From positions 4,022,501-4,086,500 of the forward strand of contig NZ_JACHIU010000001.1 in NCBI RefSeq assembly GCF_014207705.1: a DNA stretch of 64,000 bases, given 5' to 3'. Source of the DNA: Sphaerisporangium rubeum (GTDB lineage: Bacteria; Actinomycetota; Actinomycetes; Streptosporangiales; Streptosporangiaceae). The notes under the pieces are model-generated. The model did not search any database, had not been told where the DNA came from, and saw nothing but the letters and a program-made list of their open reading frames with translations. Position 1 is the first letter of the stretch. Each line of letters begins with the position of its first letter. The translations under genes were made by a program, and so were the position numbers. Positions 17,701-25,523 of this stretch are shown here, piece by piece.

Positions 17701-18441
17701 GTGCAGGAACTGTCCGCCAACCAGGCCATGCCGGCCGAGACGCTGAACCAGACCCTGATGGGCCAGTACTTCTGGCTGCTGTACGAGCGGGGCCGCATGG
17801 AGGAGTTGTTCGACCTCGGCCTGGCCCGCCAGATCGAGCAGCACGGCTACTTCCCCGTCTGGCGCGCCGCGCACGTCGTCGCGCTGTGCGAGACCGGCCG
17901 TCACGACGAGGCCGCCGACCACCTGGCCGCCGTCATGCACGAGACCTCGTTCCTGCGGGCCCTCCCCCCGCACGGCTGGGCCGTCCCGACTCTCGCCGCT
18001 CTGTCGGTGGCGTGCCACTCCATCGCCTCCGCCGGCGTCCAGGGCACCCTCCCCGGCGTCCGGGGCACCACCGGCGGCGGCGTCGAGGCCTACGTCCCCC
18101 TCTTGCGCGAACGCCTGTCGGCCCACCCCCGGGAACTCGTCCTCGCGGGCTGGCCCACCGTCCTCATGGGCCCCACGGCCCGCTTCCGCGGCCTGCTCGC
18201 CATGACCGCCGGCGCACCGGAGGAAGCCCTGGACCACTTCGCCGAAGCCACCAGGATGGTCTCCGCCGCCCCACCCCACATGGCCAGGATCCAGCTCGAC
18301 AGAGCCAAGGCCCTCCTCCGGCTGACCCCCGACGACCCCACCGGGGAAGCCACCCGCCTCCTCCACCGCTCGCTGAAACTCGCCGGCCGCCTCGGCATGC
18401 CGTCCGTCGCCGCCGAGGCCCGCCTGCTGCTCCGCACCTGA
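14731..18441 (+). CDS. Giant BTAD/AAA-ATPase transcriptional regulator
   Basis: A 1236-residue regulator with an OmpR-like winged HTH (about residues 20-110), a bacterial transcriptional activation domain (about 118-210), a STAND/AAA ATPase (about 300-560, Walker A GEGGVGKS near 322) and a long helical TPR-like region to the end. There is no C-terminal LuxR HTH. This SARP-LAL-type layout controls specialised metabolism or development in actinobacteria. The start is uncertain: ATG 14731 and GTG 14785 are both in frame and neither has a clear ribosome site; the HTH begins shortly after 14785. A hydrophilic Pro/Ser/Gly-rich stretch (about residues 530-590) splits the ATPase from the TPR region. 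Confidence 0.85.
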   Translation: MTLRRRPSIENQTSLFAAVKVARFDIRLLGDVSILVDGAPRKLLPQTAKALAMLVSARNPVPQNSLAAALGQSPDWPVPDVAPPLSRLRTALSGSELDIPPAKWSHAYELVERVPGYLAATVDAARFEAGVRRGRELYDAGELDGALTALRDAASEWRGAPFASLAAGWSLPWVCESHRARLEEQRGELVRLTARIALRLGRHEEAAFVTRGTVGEGQDDTAALWLLRFLTGLREDGGASARRVADRRGSRSPNDDAARRAMDLLALHEHGFDATAPLGTSRWQEQDGPEELIGRQHEIGRLTGLVRRLSAGRSAALALTGEGGVGKSRLLREAERVAARERVLMVTVMCQDLDGLQPWRELAGAVWGHLRRDLAAPPEPITPRERESLGKLMSAGVTASPARPGHERDPRELTFLLVSLLRRAAGNGLLVALDNAHLLGSHAVELLQHVRKGLETAPVGFLLATRQDSTHWDHIMDTLAVAPLTVDEVATWLGRAWGREPSVDESKEAVRVTDGLPLELCRLTETGGPLTTLTRPLDGSAPATPGGTARDLLAGSLDGSASPDGAAAARPAVERVPAPRRPHDDVSPATGAGPATTFVWLAAAAITAVGRDIDPALVARMLDLTPEDADRRQALAASGNTVKGHDRVRFTHDRSREDVLEELKRDPALARDLHRRAFEALTGRVTAGGWMDPSLPVRVAQHARAAGAALPEERTAAACLDAARAEQRGFGVGDAVTWAEEGLRLRADAATRVGLLITLGDALGDGGDMEQAGRRYLEAYQAAGAELPRPAATAAIRLARRWSPPGQIDQQLVHLLSTALTRLSHDTGEEAAELRLQLTAHLAKKHTMAVIPGDGAAGAVELARATLRELPEGGDDLVRCEVLTECRWALYDHAGPAELLGIATRLQEAGIRAGSAHFQGEALVATAIDQLRLGRLADALATVDRHRSLVTRDPRSLGPWLRGTLDTLMDLWNGDFARAEQRITGESLPMVQELSANQAMPAETLNQTLMGQYFWLLYERGRMEELFDLGLARQIEQHGYFPVWRAAHVVALCETGRHDEAADHLAAVMHETSFLRALPPHGWAVPTLAALSVACHSIASAGVQGTLPGVRGTTGGGVEAYVPLLRERLSAHPRELVLAGWPTVLMGPTARFRGLLAMTAGAPEEALDHFAEATRMVSAAPPHMARIQLDRAKALLRLTPDDPTGEATRLLHRSLKLAGRLGMPSVAAEARLLLRT

Positions 18442-18540
18442 CCGGCGCGGGTCGCCGGGGCGAACGGCATGGCGGCGGGGGACGCGGCGGCCGGTGGCGT
18501 AGCTTCGGCCGGAGGGGACTTCGGACACGGGGACGGCCCT

Positions 18541-19260
18541 ATGCGTGGGAGGCGGGAGGCGCCGGTCGGGGTGGTCGTGGCGCTGACCGTGGTCAGCGGC
18601 ATGATCGACGCGGTCACTTTCCTGCGGTTCGGTCAGGTCTTCACGGCGAACATGACGGGGAACGTGATCGTGCTGGGCTTCGCCACCGGCGGCATGCCGG
18701 GGTTCTCGGCGGCGGGATCCGTCGTGTCGCTGGCGGCGTTCCTCGCGGGGGCGGTCGCGGGGGGCCGGGTGGGGAGGACGGCCGGGGGGAGGCGCGTCCT
18801 GATGGCGCTCGGGGTGGAGACGGTGGCCGTGGCCGTCGCGGCGGGGGTCGCGAGGTGGGTGGACGGCGCCGAGGTGGCGGGTGGGTGGCGGTACGCGGTG
18901 GTGGGGGTGCTCGCGGCGGCGATGGGCCTGCAAGGGGCCACGGTGCGCCTGCTGGCGATCCCCGACGTGACCGGGTCGGTGCTCACACGGATCCTGACCG
19001 GGCTGGCGGCGCAGTCACCGCTCGGCGGCGGCGGTGACCGGCTGGCGGCGCGGCGGGTCGCGGCCGTCGCGTGCATGTTCCTCGGCGCGCTCGGCGGCGC
19101 GCTGCTGGTACGGCACGCCGGTGTCCCCTGGACCCTGACGGCGGTGGCGGTCTACCTGGTGGCCGTCGCCGCGGCGCACGCGGCCTGGCAGGCGCGAGCC
19201 CGGCACCGGCGTCCGGAAGTGGACAGCAGCCGGGGCGATGGCGGAGAGCACGAGGGGTAG
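18541..19260 (+). CDS. DUF1275 (YoaK-like) membrane protein
   Basis: A 239-residue integral membrane protein with about six hydrophobic helices. It has the DUF1275 hallmarks: the first helix ending in SGMIDAVTFLRFG, followed by FTANMTGNVIVLG, and a later AMGLQGATVRLL segment. The family resembles small transporters, but no substrate is established. An in-frame ATG at 18469 would add 24 hydrophilic residues; 18541 fits the family length better. It follows the BTAD-ATPase gene by about 100 bases on the same strand and could be cotranscribed with it. Confidence 0.85.
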   Translation: MRGRREAPVGVVVALTVVSGMIDAVTFLRFGQVFTANMTGNVIVLGFATGGMPGFSAAGSVVSLAAFLAGAVAGGRVGRTAGGRRVLMALGVETVAVAVAAGVARWVDGAEVAGGWRYAVVGVLAAAMGLQGATVRLLAIPDVTGSVLTRILTGLAAQSPLGGGGDRLAARRVAAVACMFLGALGGALLVRHAGVPWTLTAVAVYLVAVAAAHAAWQARARHRRPEVDSSRGDGGEHEG

Positions 19261-19340
19261 GACATGAATTCCTGTGGTTCTTCATGAAACGAGCCATTGG
19301 TCCGGCACGAATGACCTGGTGGCCGATCCGTCGTGCGGAA

Positions 19341-19368
19341 TTTCACTCTGGTCGTTCGCGCAGATAAT
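19341..19368 (+). promoter_or_regulatory. Possible promoter before the small secreted protein
   Basis: TTTCAC and GATAAT are separated by 16 bases, and GATAAT ends 28 bases before the ATG at 19397. The -10 is a good match to an actinobacterial housekeeping promoter; the -35 is weak. Confidence 0.3.
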
Positions 19369-19396
19369 CGTTTAGGTTCTTCCACCAAGGAGCGTT

Positions 19397-19738
19397 ATGG
19401 CGGGTTTCGCCGGAAGAGGGGTGACCGCCGGGTTTTCCGGAAGGAGTGTCGCGGCAAGGTTCTCGCGGCGGATCGCCGCCGTCGCGGTCGGAGGCGTGCT
19501 CGCGATGGCGGCGCTTCCGGCGACGGCCGCGTACGCCGGCGCGTACAGCTGTGCCGACGGGTCGCGGTTCTTCATGTCCGGCCTGGTCGGCTACATCATC
19601 ATCGGCAGCGGGTGCACGGGTGAGGGATCCGGCCCGGGGCCGGTCACCATCGTCTCCGGGCCGTACGCCGGGGAGTACGACTGCCGCAATGTCACACTCA
19701 CGCCGGAGATCGGACTGCTCAGCGGACAGGACTGCTGA
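19397..19738 (+). CDS. Small secreted cysteine-containing protein
   Basis: A 113-residue exported protein. A long signal peptide with an Arg-rich n-region and an Ala-rich core ends near AYAGA (about residue 48). The mature part is about 65 residues with four cysteines, spaced for two possible disulfides, and many Gly, Ser and Pro. No family is recognised. AAGGAG lies 4 bases before the ATG. The gene ends at a hairpin shared with the convergent LuxR-type regulator. Confidence 0.75.
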   Translation: MAGFAGRGVTAGFSGRSVAARFSRRIAAVAVGGVLAMAALPATAAYAGAYSCADGSRFFMSGLVGYIIIGSGCTGEGSGPGPVTIVSGPYAGEYDCRNVTLTPEIGLLSGQDC

Positions 19739-19758
19739 GAAGCCGGCGGGACAGAGTG

Positions 19759-19793
19759 GGGACGTCCCCCCGAGAACGAGGCGGGGACGTCCT
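19759..19793. terminator. Bidirectional terminator hairpin
   Basis: GGACGTCCCC (19760-19769) and GGGGACGTCC (19783-19792) form a 10-bp stem, extendable by a G-T pair, around a 13-base loop. It lies between the stops of the convergent genes ending at 19738 and 19802, so it can serve both. Confidence 0.7.
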
Positions 19794-19801
19794 GCGCGGC
19801 C

Positions 19802-22594
19802 TCACACCGGGAGGGTGGTGCCGGGTTCCAGGGTGGCGGGGAGTTCGGCGCGGCTGGCGATGTTGAGTTTGCGGTAGGTGCGGGTGAGGTGTTGTTCCAC
19901 GGTGCTGACGGTGATGTAGAGCTTGTCGGCGATCTCGCGGTTGGTGTAGCCGGCGGCGGCGAGTACGGCGACGCGGCGCTGCGCGTCGGACAGGACCGAG
20001 GTGTCGTCGTTGCCGTCGGCGGCCGCGGGGAGCGGCATGGCGCTCTGGTCGGTGTCGCGGGACAGCGCGCGGATCAGGGGATCGGCGTGACACTCCTGGG
20101 CCACGGCCCTGGCCCGGCCGGCGATCATGGCGGCGCGGCGGTACTCCCCGAGAGCGTGGAAGGTCTCGTGCAGGTCGTACAGCACGCGGGCCAGCTCGTA
20201 ACGGTCGCCGCCGGACTGGAGCAGGTCACCGGCCTGGCGCAGCAGCATGGGACGGTGTCGCAGGTCGCTGGTGGCGGCCAGCAGGCGCATCGCCATGCCG
20301 TGCACGCGAGGAGAGCTGGACGCGCAGCGGCGGATCTGGTCCTCGGCGAGCCGGCGGGCCTGGTCCGGACGGCGCAGCCGCAGGCACGCCTCGGCGGCCT
20401 CAACGCGCCACGGGACAAGACCCGGAACGTCGAGGTTCCAGGTGCCCATCAGCTCGCCGCAGCGCTGGAAGTCGCGCAGAGCGAGCTGCGCGTACCCCGT
20501 GGCCATGCTGTAGCGGCCTCTGGCGTGCAGGTAGTGCAGGCCCCAGCGGGTCTGGAACATGGCGTCGGGTACCGGCTGGTCGAGCAGGTCGCTGACCGTG
20601 TCGTACCGGCCCATCGCGGTGGAGGCCATGACCAGCGCGGCTATCGGCGCGCCGACGGCGACCCCCCACCCGCTCGCCGGGATGGTGTCCAGGCCGAGCC
20701 TCGCGTGGAACTCGGCACCGAGCATGTCCCCCATGCGGAACGCGATCTCGGCGCGGATCGCCGACAGCCGCGCGCGGCGGCTCGGCGCGTGCCGGGACGA
20801 CGCCTCGTCGATGAACAGGTCGCACCACGGCGCGGCCTTGTCCGGCCGGCCGCCGTAGGTGAGAGCGAGCAGCGCGTTCTCCACGGTGTCCATGGACACC
20901 TCGTCGAGCCGCGAGCCGCGCAGGATCCGCTCGACGGCCCCGGCGAACTCCTGGCGTGGGCCGCGGGTCAGCACGGCGGCGAGCGCGATGGCCGACTCCA
21001 GCCGCCGGTCGGCCGCCACCGAGAGGATCGCGCCGCGTGACTGCTCGCCGGTGGTCTGCCGCAGGTGGCTCAGGAACGGCGTGTACGTGCACCGCAGCCA
21101 CGGCCGTGCGATGACCAGCTCGGTGACGGTCTCGGGATCGGGGTCCTCCCCCGCCTCGTTGAGCCGGCCGAGCACGTCGCGCGCGTCGTCGAACCTGCCG
21201 TGCCACAGGAACGCCTTTGCGAGCACGACGGCGTCGCTGCCGCGCAGGTGGCCGCGGCGCAGCGCGTCGGTGAGCTCGGGGAAGTGGCCGGTCGGCGTGC
21301 TGGGGTTGATGCGCCACTCGGCGCGCATCAGCGCCGTGGTGATCTTCACGCGCTGACGTTCGTCGGTGCACATGCGCCAGGCCAGCCGCAGGTACTCCAC
21401 GGCGGGCTCCACGCGGCCGTCGCGCAGCCCGTGCCTGGCGGCGTCCTCCAGCACCTCCACGGCCCACGGCTCGGTCACCTCGTCGGCGAGCAACAGATGG
21501 TCGGCGATCTGGGTGGTGGTGGCCCCGCCGCCGTAGGCCAGGGTGGCGGCGCGGCGGTGCAGCCTTCCCCGTTCACCGGAGCCGAGTTCGGCGAGGACGG
21601 CGGTGCGCGCCGCCTCGTGGCGGAACCGGCCGCCGGACAGCAGCCCGGCGAGTTCCAGCGAGTGCAGCTCGCGGCCGACGTGCTCGGGGCTGACGTCCAG
21701 GAGCTGGTCGAGCAGGAGCGGCTCGCCGAGCACGGCCAGCCCCCACGCCACGCGCATCATGCGCGGGTCGGCGCGGCGCAGGCAGGCCAGCACCGCCTGC
21801 CCGTACGCGTCCCCCGGTGTCAGCGCGGCCGGCGTCTGCCCGCCGCCGGCGCGGACGGCGCGGCGGTGGTCCTCGATGAGACCTCCGGTGAGCAGCGGAT
21901 TGCCGCCGCCGTAGGCGTACCAGTCGGCCTCGAACAGCGTGGCGGCGTCGGAGCCGACGCTTGCGGTGACCATCTCGGTCACCCCGGCCGGAGAGAGCGT
22001 GGTGAGCCGTACCTCTTGGCAGTGCGGGTAGCGGGTCAGCTCGGTGGCGAACGACGACTCGGCGGACCTGCCGTGGTCGGAGTGGCTGAACATCGCGAGG
22101 ATGGGGGCGAACCGCACGCGCCGCGCCAGGTAGGCCAGGCAGAGCAGTGACGCTCGGTCGGCGTGGTGCACGTCGTCCACGATGATCATGAGCGGGTGGC
22201 GCTCGGACAGCTCGAGCAGCACGGTGCACAGCGCGTGCACGATCTGCGCGTCGACCTGGTTCAGCGTCTCGGCCTCCGGGCCCGACGACATGACGGTGCG
22301 TGCGCCTTCCTCGAGCAGCGACATCGCGCGGTCGCGCTCCTCCAGCACGAGCGGCGCGTCCTGCACGAGCTGGCCGAACACGCCGAGCGGCAGATCGCGC
22401 TCGGCCAGGGACGCCGTCGCGGTGATCGGCAGCGCGCCGAGGTCCACGGCGCGCTCGGCCATGGAGTGCAGCAGTTCGCTCTTGCCGGTCGCGACGGTAC
22501 CGCTCACCAGGGCCACACGGCCCTTCCCCCCTACGGCGCCGGCGAGCATGCCCTCCAGCGTCGATAGCGCCTCATGTCGATCGTTCAGGCTCAT
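19802..22594 (-). CDS. LAL-type LuxR-family ATPase regulator
   Basis: A 930-residue large ATP-binding LuxR regulator. The N-terminal ATPase has a Walker A-like segment SGTVATGKSE (residues 31-40; Thr replaces the usual second Gly) and a Walker B-like MIIVDDVHHAD. A long helical TPR-like middle follows, and the C-terminal LuxR HTH lies at about 865-920 (AGYTNREIADKLYITVSTVEQHL). Such proteins are cluster-situated activators of antibiotic pathways or sugar regulons. It lies on the same strand as leuA and the HIUase-like gene, 220 bases after leuA. Its ribosome site is enclosed in a hairpin and an inverted repeat lies upstream, so both translational and transcriptional control are possible. Confidence 0.92.
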   Translation of the reverse strand: MSLNDRHEALSTLEGMLAGAVGGKGRVALVSGTVATGKSELLHSMAERAVDLGALPITATASLAERDLPLGVFGQLVQDAPLVLEERDRAMSLLEEGARTVMSSGPEAETLNQVDAQIVHALCTVLLELSERHPLMIIVDDVHHADRASLLCLAYLARRVRFAPILAMFSHSDHGRSAESSFATELTRYPHCQEVRLTTLSPAGVTEMVTASVGSDAATLFEADWYAYGGGNPLLTGGLIEDHRRAVRAGGGQTPAALTPGDAYGQAVLACLRRADPRMMRVAWGLAVLGEPLLLDQLLDVSPEHVGRELHSLELAGLLSGGRFRHEAARTAVLAELGSGERGRLHRRAATLAYGGGATTTQIADHLLLADEVTEPWAVEVLEDAARHGLRDGRVEPAVEYLRLAWRMCTDERQRVKITTALMRAEWRINPSTPTGHFPELTDALRRGHLRGSDAVVLAKAFLWHGRFDDARDVLGRLNEAGEDPDPETVTELVIARPWLRCTYTPFLSHLRQTTGEQSRGAILSVAADRRLESAIALAAVLTRGPRQEFAGAVERILRGSRLDEVSMDTVENALLALTYGGRPDKAAPWCDLFIDEASSRHAPSRRARLSAIRAEIAFRMGDMLGAEFHARLGLDTIPASGWGVAVGAPIAALVMASTAMGRYDTVSDLLDQPVPDAMFQTRWGLHYLHARGRYSMATGYAQLALRDFQRCGELMGTWNLDVPGLVPWRVEAAEACLRLRRPDQARRLAEDQIRRCASSSPRVHGMAMRLLAATSDLRHRPMLLRQAGDLLQSGGDRYELARVLYDLHETFHALGEYRRAAMIAGRARAVAQECHADPLIRALSRDTDQSAMPLPAAADGNDDTSVLSDAQRRVAVLAAAGYTNREIADKLYITVSTVEQHLTRTYRKLNIASRAELPATLEPGTTLPV

Positions 22595-22612
22595 GAAGAG
22601 CCCCCCTCTTCA
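22594..22612 (-). promoter_or_regulatory. Hairpin enclosing the ribosome site of the LuxR regulator
   Basis: On the mRNA, TGAAGAG and CTCTTCA pair in a 7-bp stem around a GGGGG loop. The G-run is the likely Shine-Dalgarno sequence, and the last base of the stem is the A of the start codon. This could limit translation until opened by a factor or by the ribosome. Confidence 0.5.
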
Positions 22613-22753
22613 CGGACGGAAAACTCAGGTCGCCGCATATAGGACTCGCGGTCGCCAGCCGGACGGAATTCGCGAATCCGATGTTTCCTTCATCTTTCGC
22701 GGAGACCAGGGCCGTTCTCACCATTGCTCGCAGTGCCTTCCGATGCTGTGTAT

Positions 22754-22782
22754 TTGTCGGATGAATAGCTCTTATCGGACAA
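22754..22782. promoter_or_regulatory. Operator-like inverted repeat upstream of the LuxR regulator
   Basis: TTGTCGGAT and ATCGGACAA form a 9-base inverted repeat with one mismatch and an 11-base spacer. It lies in the most A+T-rich part of the gap between leuA and the LuxR-type gene, 160-190 bases before the latter's start. The binding protein is unknown. Confidence 0.45.
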
Positions 22783-22814
22783 TTGACAACGTATGTCGGC
22801 ACGCCTTCGGTGCC

Positions 22815-24593
22815 TTATCGCCCGGCTATCACCGGCCCCGCGACCACGGCCGGCCCACTCCCCCGAGGCGTCGGCACGTCCAGCCCGTTGATCGTCATCC
22901 GTCCCCGCGTCACCGCCGAGCGCACCGCGGACAGCACCGCCGCCGTGAGGTCGTCCTCGATCCCCGCACCCCAGAACGCGTGGCCCCGCACCCGGCACTC
23001 GGCGTAGACGACGACCCCGTCCCCGCCTGCCGCCGGGGACCCCGGCGGCGGACGGTGGACGACGCGCACCTCGACACCCCACCGGGTGAGCGCGTCCCTC
23101 GCCGCCTTCACGGCCGCGGGTGGCGGGCAGAGCCGGCCCCCGTCCAGGTGCAGCTCGGCCGTGACCGGCTCCGCGCACAGGACCAGCGGCAGCGGCAGCG
23201 CCGGGTACTCGACGTACGCGCGCTGGAACAGACCGAACAGCACGTCCGGCGAGATCTCGCCGCCCTCGCCGTCGGCGTGCTCCTGTACCACCCGGGAGAA
23301 GTCCGCACGCAGCGCCAAAGGCAGGTTGAGCCCGTGACGGGTGCTCATCACGTACGCCACGCCGCCCTTGCCGGACTGGCTGTTGATCCGCACCACCGCC
23401 TCGTAGGCCCGGCCGACGTCGTGAGGGTCGAGCGGCAGGTACGGCACCTCCCACGGCAGTTCGGCCGGCTGCGCTCCGCGCCGGGCCGCCGTGCCGTCCA
23501 GCGCGTCGAAGCCCTTCTTGATCGCGTCCTGGTGCGAACCGGAGAACGCCGTGTAGACGAGGTCGCCGGCGTACGGGTGGCGCGGGTGCACCGGCAGGCC
23601 GTTGCACTCCTCCGCGACGCGGCGCACACGGTCCAGGTCGGAGAAGTCGACGCCGGGGTCGACCCCCTGGGTGAGCAGGTTCAGCCCGAGGGTGACCAGG
23701 CACACGTTCCCCGCGCGCTCGCCGTTGCCGAACAGGCAGCCCTCCACCCGCTGCGCGCCGGCCAGCATGGCGAGCTCGGCCGAGGCCACACCGGTGCCGC
23801 GGTCGTTGTGCGGGTGCACCGACAGGCACACGTCGGCGCGCCTCGGCAGGTTGCGGTCCAGCCACTCCACCTGGTCGGCGAACACGTTGGGGAGCGAGCG
23901 CTCCACGGTGGTGGGGAAGTTCAGCACGATCTCGCGGCCCGGCTCCGGCTGCCAGACGTCCATGACGGCCTCGCAGACCTCCAGCGTGAAGTCGAGCTCG
24001 GTCTCGTTGAACAGCTCGGGTGAGTAGGTGAACCCGAGGTCGCAGCCGCCGAGCAGCTTGTCGGCGTACTTCATCAGCAGGCGGGTGCCGTGCACCGCCA
24101 TGTCCTTGCACTCGTCGCGGCTCATGCCGAACACCACTCTCCGGAACAGCGGCGAGGTGGCGTTGTACAGGTGGACGGTGGCCCGGCGCGTGCCTTCCAG
24201 GCTCAGCACGGTGCGCCTGATCATCTCGTCCCGTGCGGGGGTCAGCACCGAGATGCGCACGTCGGCGGGGATCAGGTCCCGCTCGATCAGCGCGCGCACG
24301 AACGCCAGGTCGTCCTGGCTCGCGACGGGGAAGCCAACCTCGATCTCGCGGTAACCCATGCCGGTGAGCAGCTCGAACATGGCGAGTTTGCGCTCGGGGG
24401 TCATCGGCGCGGCCAGGGCCTGGTTGCCGTCGCGCAGGTCGGTGGACAGCCACCGGGGTGCTGTCGCGATGGTCCGGTCCGGCCACCGCCTCCCGGGGAG
24501 GCCGACGGGCTCGAACGGCCGGTATCTCGCGGCCGGGGCCCCGGCCGTCCACGCCGGGCCCGGTACGGCGGCGGCGTCGCTCTCGGTTGTCAC
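22815..24593 (-). CDS. leuA: 2-Isopropylmalate synthase (LeuA-like)
   Basis: A 592-residue enzyme of the LeuA2 type. It condenses acetyl-CoA with 2-oxoisovalerate to give 2-isopropylmalate, the first step of leucine synthesis. The HMGL-like TIM barrel (about residues 45-320) has STDLRDGNQ, the metal-binding HPHNDRGTG motif and the GNGERAGN loop; the LeuA regulatory dimer domain is at about 450-575. The GTG start has AAGGGATC upstream at normal spacing. No leuB, leuC or leuD is nearby. The HIUase-like gene lies about 85 bases upstream on the same strand and is probably cotranscribed. Stand-alone leuA is common in actinobacteria, so a primary leucine role is the default. A specialised role with the flanking pathway-type regulators is speculation. 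Confidence 0.93.
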   Translation of the reverse strand: MTTESDAAAVPGPAWTAGAPAARYRPFEPVGLPGRRWPDRTIATAPRWLSTDLRDGNQALAAPMTPERKLAMFELLTGMGYREIEVGFPVASQDDLAFVRALIERDLIPADVRISVLTPARDEMIRRTVLSLEGTRRATVHLYNATSPLFRRVVFGMSRDECKDMAVHGTRLLMKYADKLLGGCDLGFTYSPELFNETELDFTLEVCEAVMDVWQPEPGREIVLNFPTTVERSLPNVFADQVEWLDRNLPRRADVCLSVHPHNDRGTGVASAELAMLAGAQRVEGCLFGNGERAGNVCLVTLGLNLLTQGVDPGVDFSDLDRVRRVAEECNGLPVHPRHPYAGDLVYTAFSGSHQDAIKKGFDALDGTAARRGAQPAELPWEVPYLPLDPHDVGRAYEAVVRINSQSGKGGVAYVMSTRHGLNLPLALRADFSRVVQEHADGEGGEISPDVLFGLFQRAYVEYPALPLPLVLCAEPVTAELHLDGGRLCPPPAAVKAARDALTRWGVEVRVVHRPPPGSPAAGGDGVVVYAECRVRGHAFWGAGIEDDLTAAVLSAVRSAVTRGRMTINGLDVPTPRGSGPAVVAGPVIAGR

Positions 24594-24678
24594 TGGCAGA
24601 TCCCTTCTGGACCCGGCCGGCCGGCGCGGCCCGCCGCGGGCGGGGACCGCAGAGCGGACGGCCGGAGGCACACCACGG

Positions 24679-25014
24679 TCACGAGATCCGGAAATGCGTC
24701 GAGTACGAGTACGGGGAGAACATCACCTGGATCTGGTAGTCGTCGGCCTCGTCCTTCATCCGGAAGGTGACGATCACCTCGGGATACACCGCGGTGAGGC
24801 CGAGTCCGACGAAGTAGTAGTCGCTGTCGAAGACGATGCGGTACAGCCCGCGCTCGAACTTCTCGTCGCACCAGTCGCTGATGCGGCCCTCGCTGTCGGT
24901 CTCGCCGCCGGCCACGTCGTGCCAGTGGCCGCCCCCGTCGCGTTCCAGCCGGGCCCGCACCCCGGCGGCCGACCGGCCGTACACGCCGTCGAGCGCGTGC
25001 GCGCTAATGCTCAT
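24679..25014 (-). CDS. Transthyretin-fold protein, divergent hydroxyisourate hydrolase-like
   Basis: A 111-residue member of the transthyretin/5-hydroxyisourate hydrolase fold, the length of the family. The N-terminal AHALD and EGRISDW segments keep the family histidine and arginine. The segment before SPYSYST, however, reads DYQIQVMF where true hydrolases have HYHVPLLL, so the catalytic histidine is replaced by Gln. The C-terminal YRGS tetrapeptide is replaced by HFRIS, one residue longer. It is therefore unlikely to be a standard HIUase. No other uric-acid pathway genes are nearby. It precedes leuA by about 85 bases on the same strand and sits downstream of a repeat-rich intergenic region. 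A changed substrate or a non-enzymatic role is possible. Confidence 0.8.
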   Translation of the reverse strand: MSISAHALDGVYGRSAAGVRARLERDGGGHWHDVAGGETDSEGRISDWCDEKFERGLYRIVFDSDYYFVGLGLTAVYPEVIVTFRMKDEADDYQIQVMFSPYSYSTHFRIS

Positions 25015-25231
25015 CCACAGACACCCCGCTCATGCCGGCCCGCCGTGACGGACAGTCCCACGACCACCGCACCCGGCGTGGCCCCCAAAGGAGCCGCGCG
25101 GGTGCGCGCGCGAGCTTCACGGACGGCGGAGGCCCTCCCCCCGGCGTCCTCGACCCGGCGCGCCTGACGGGCCGGGACGGGGAGAGGTCGGACGGCGACC
25201 GGTCCCGGCTTTCGCCGAGACTGCCGCAACG

Positions 25232-25281
25232 CTCTATCGAAGCACTTTCGCCGCGCTATCCCCCGCCGTCCCTCCGCTATC
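25232..25281. promoter_or_regulatory. Candidate SARP-type heptad direct repeats
   Basis: CTCTATC (25232), CGCTATC (25254) and CGCTATC (25275) are direct heptads spaced 22 and 21 bases apart start to start. AfsR/SARP proteins bind heptad direct repeats spaced by 11 or 22 bases near a promoter, and a SARP gene lies 0.8 kb away. This is inference from spacing and context. Confidence 0.35.
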
Positions 25282-25308
25282 GCCGGCCATCGTCCGCGCA
25301 GCTCGCGC

Positions 25309-25328
25309 CGCTTTCGCCGGCGAAAGCG
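25309..25328. repeat. Perfect 20-base palindrome
   Basis: CGCTTTCGCC is followed at once by its exact reverse complement GGCGAAAGCG. The right half of the palindrome sits in a cluster with two further copies of the CTTTCGCCG half-site. It could be an operator or a hairpin. Confidence 0.5.
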
Positions 25329-25523
25329 CGCACCCGGGAGGCAGGCGGTCACCGATGCCGTGGCGGACGCGCCGGATAACGCGGCGCCATCGTCACGAGA
25401 TGGGCCGATGGCAGGAGAGAAGCGATCCGATAAGGAGCGAATGGCGGGCCGCAATAGCGTGACGGCATTCCAGCGAAGCGGCTGAGAAATCCACGGTCCG
25501 CGACTCGATAAGAGGTCAGCAGC

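Noticed and set aside
17230..18933. 567-codon minus-strand open frame across the BTAD-ATPase and DUF1275 genes
   Set aside because: Shadow frame spanning two real plus-strand genes, with composition typical of antisense G+C-rich sequence.
19758..19793. GGGGACGTCC repeats as a CRISPR-like or mobile-element repeat
   Set aside because: Only two inverted copies, best explained as a terminator hairpin between convergent genes.
24679..25014. Standard 5-hydroxyisourate hydrolase of urate catabolism
   Set aside because: Key family residues are changed, and no uricase, OHCU decarboxylase or allantoinase gene is nearby.
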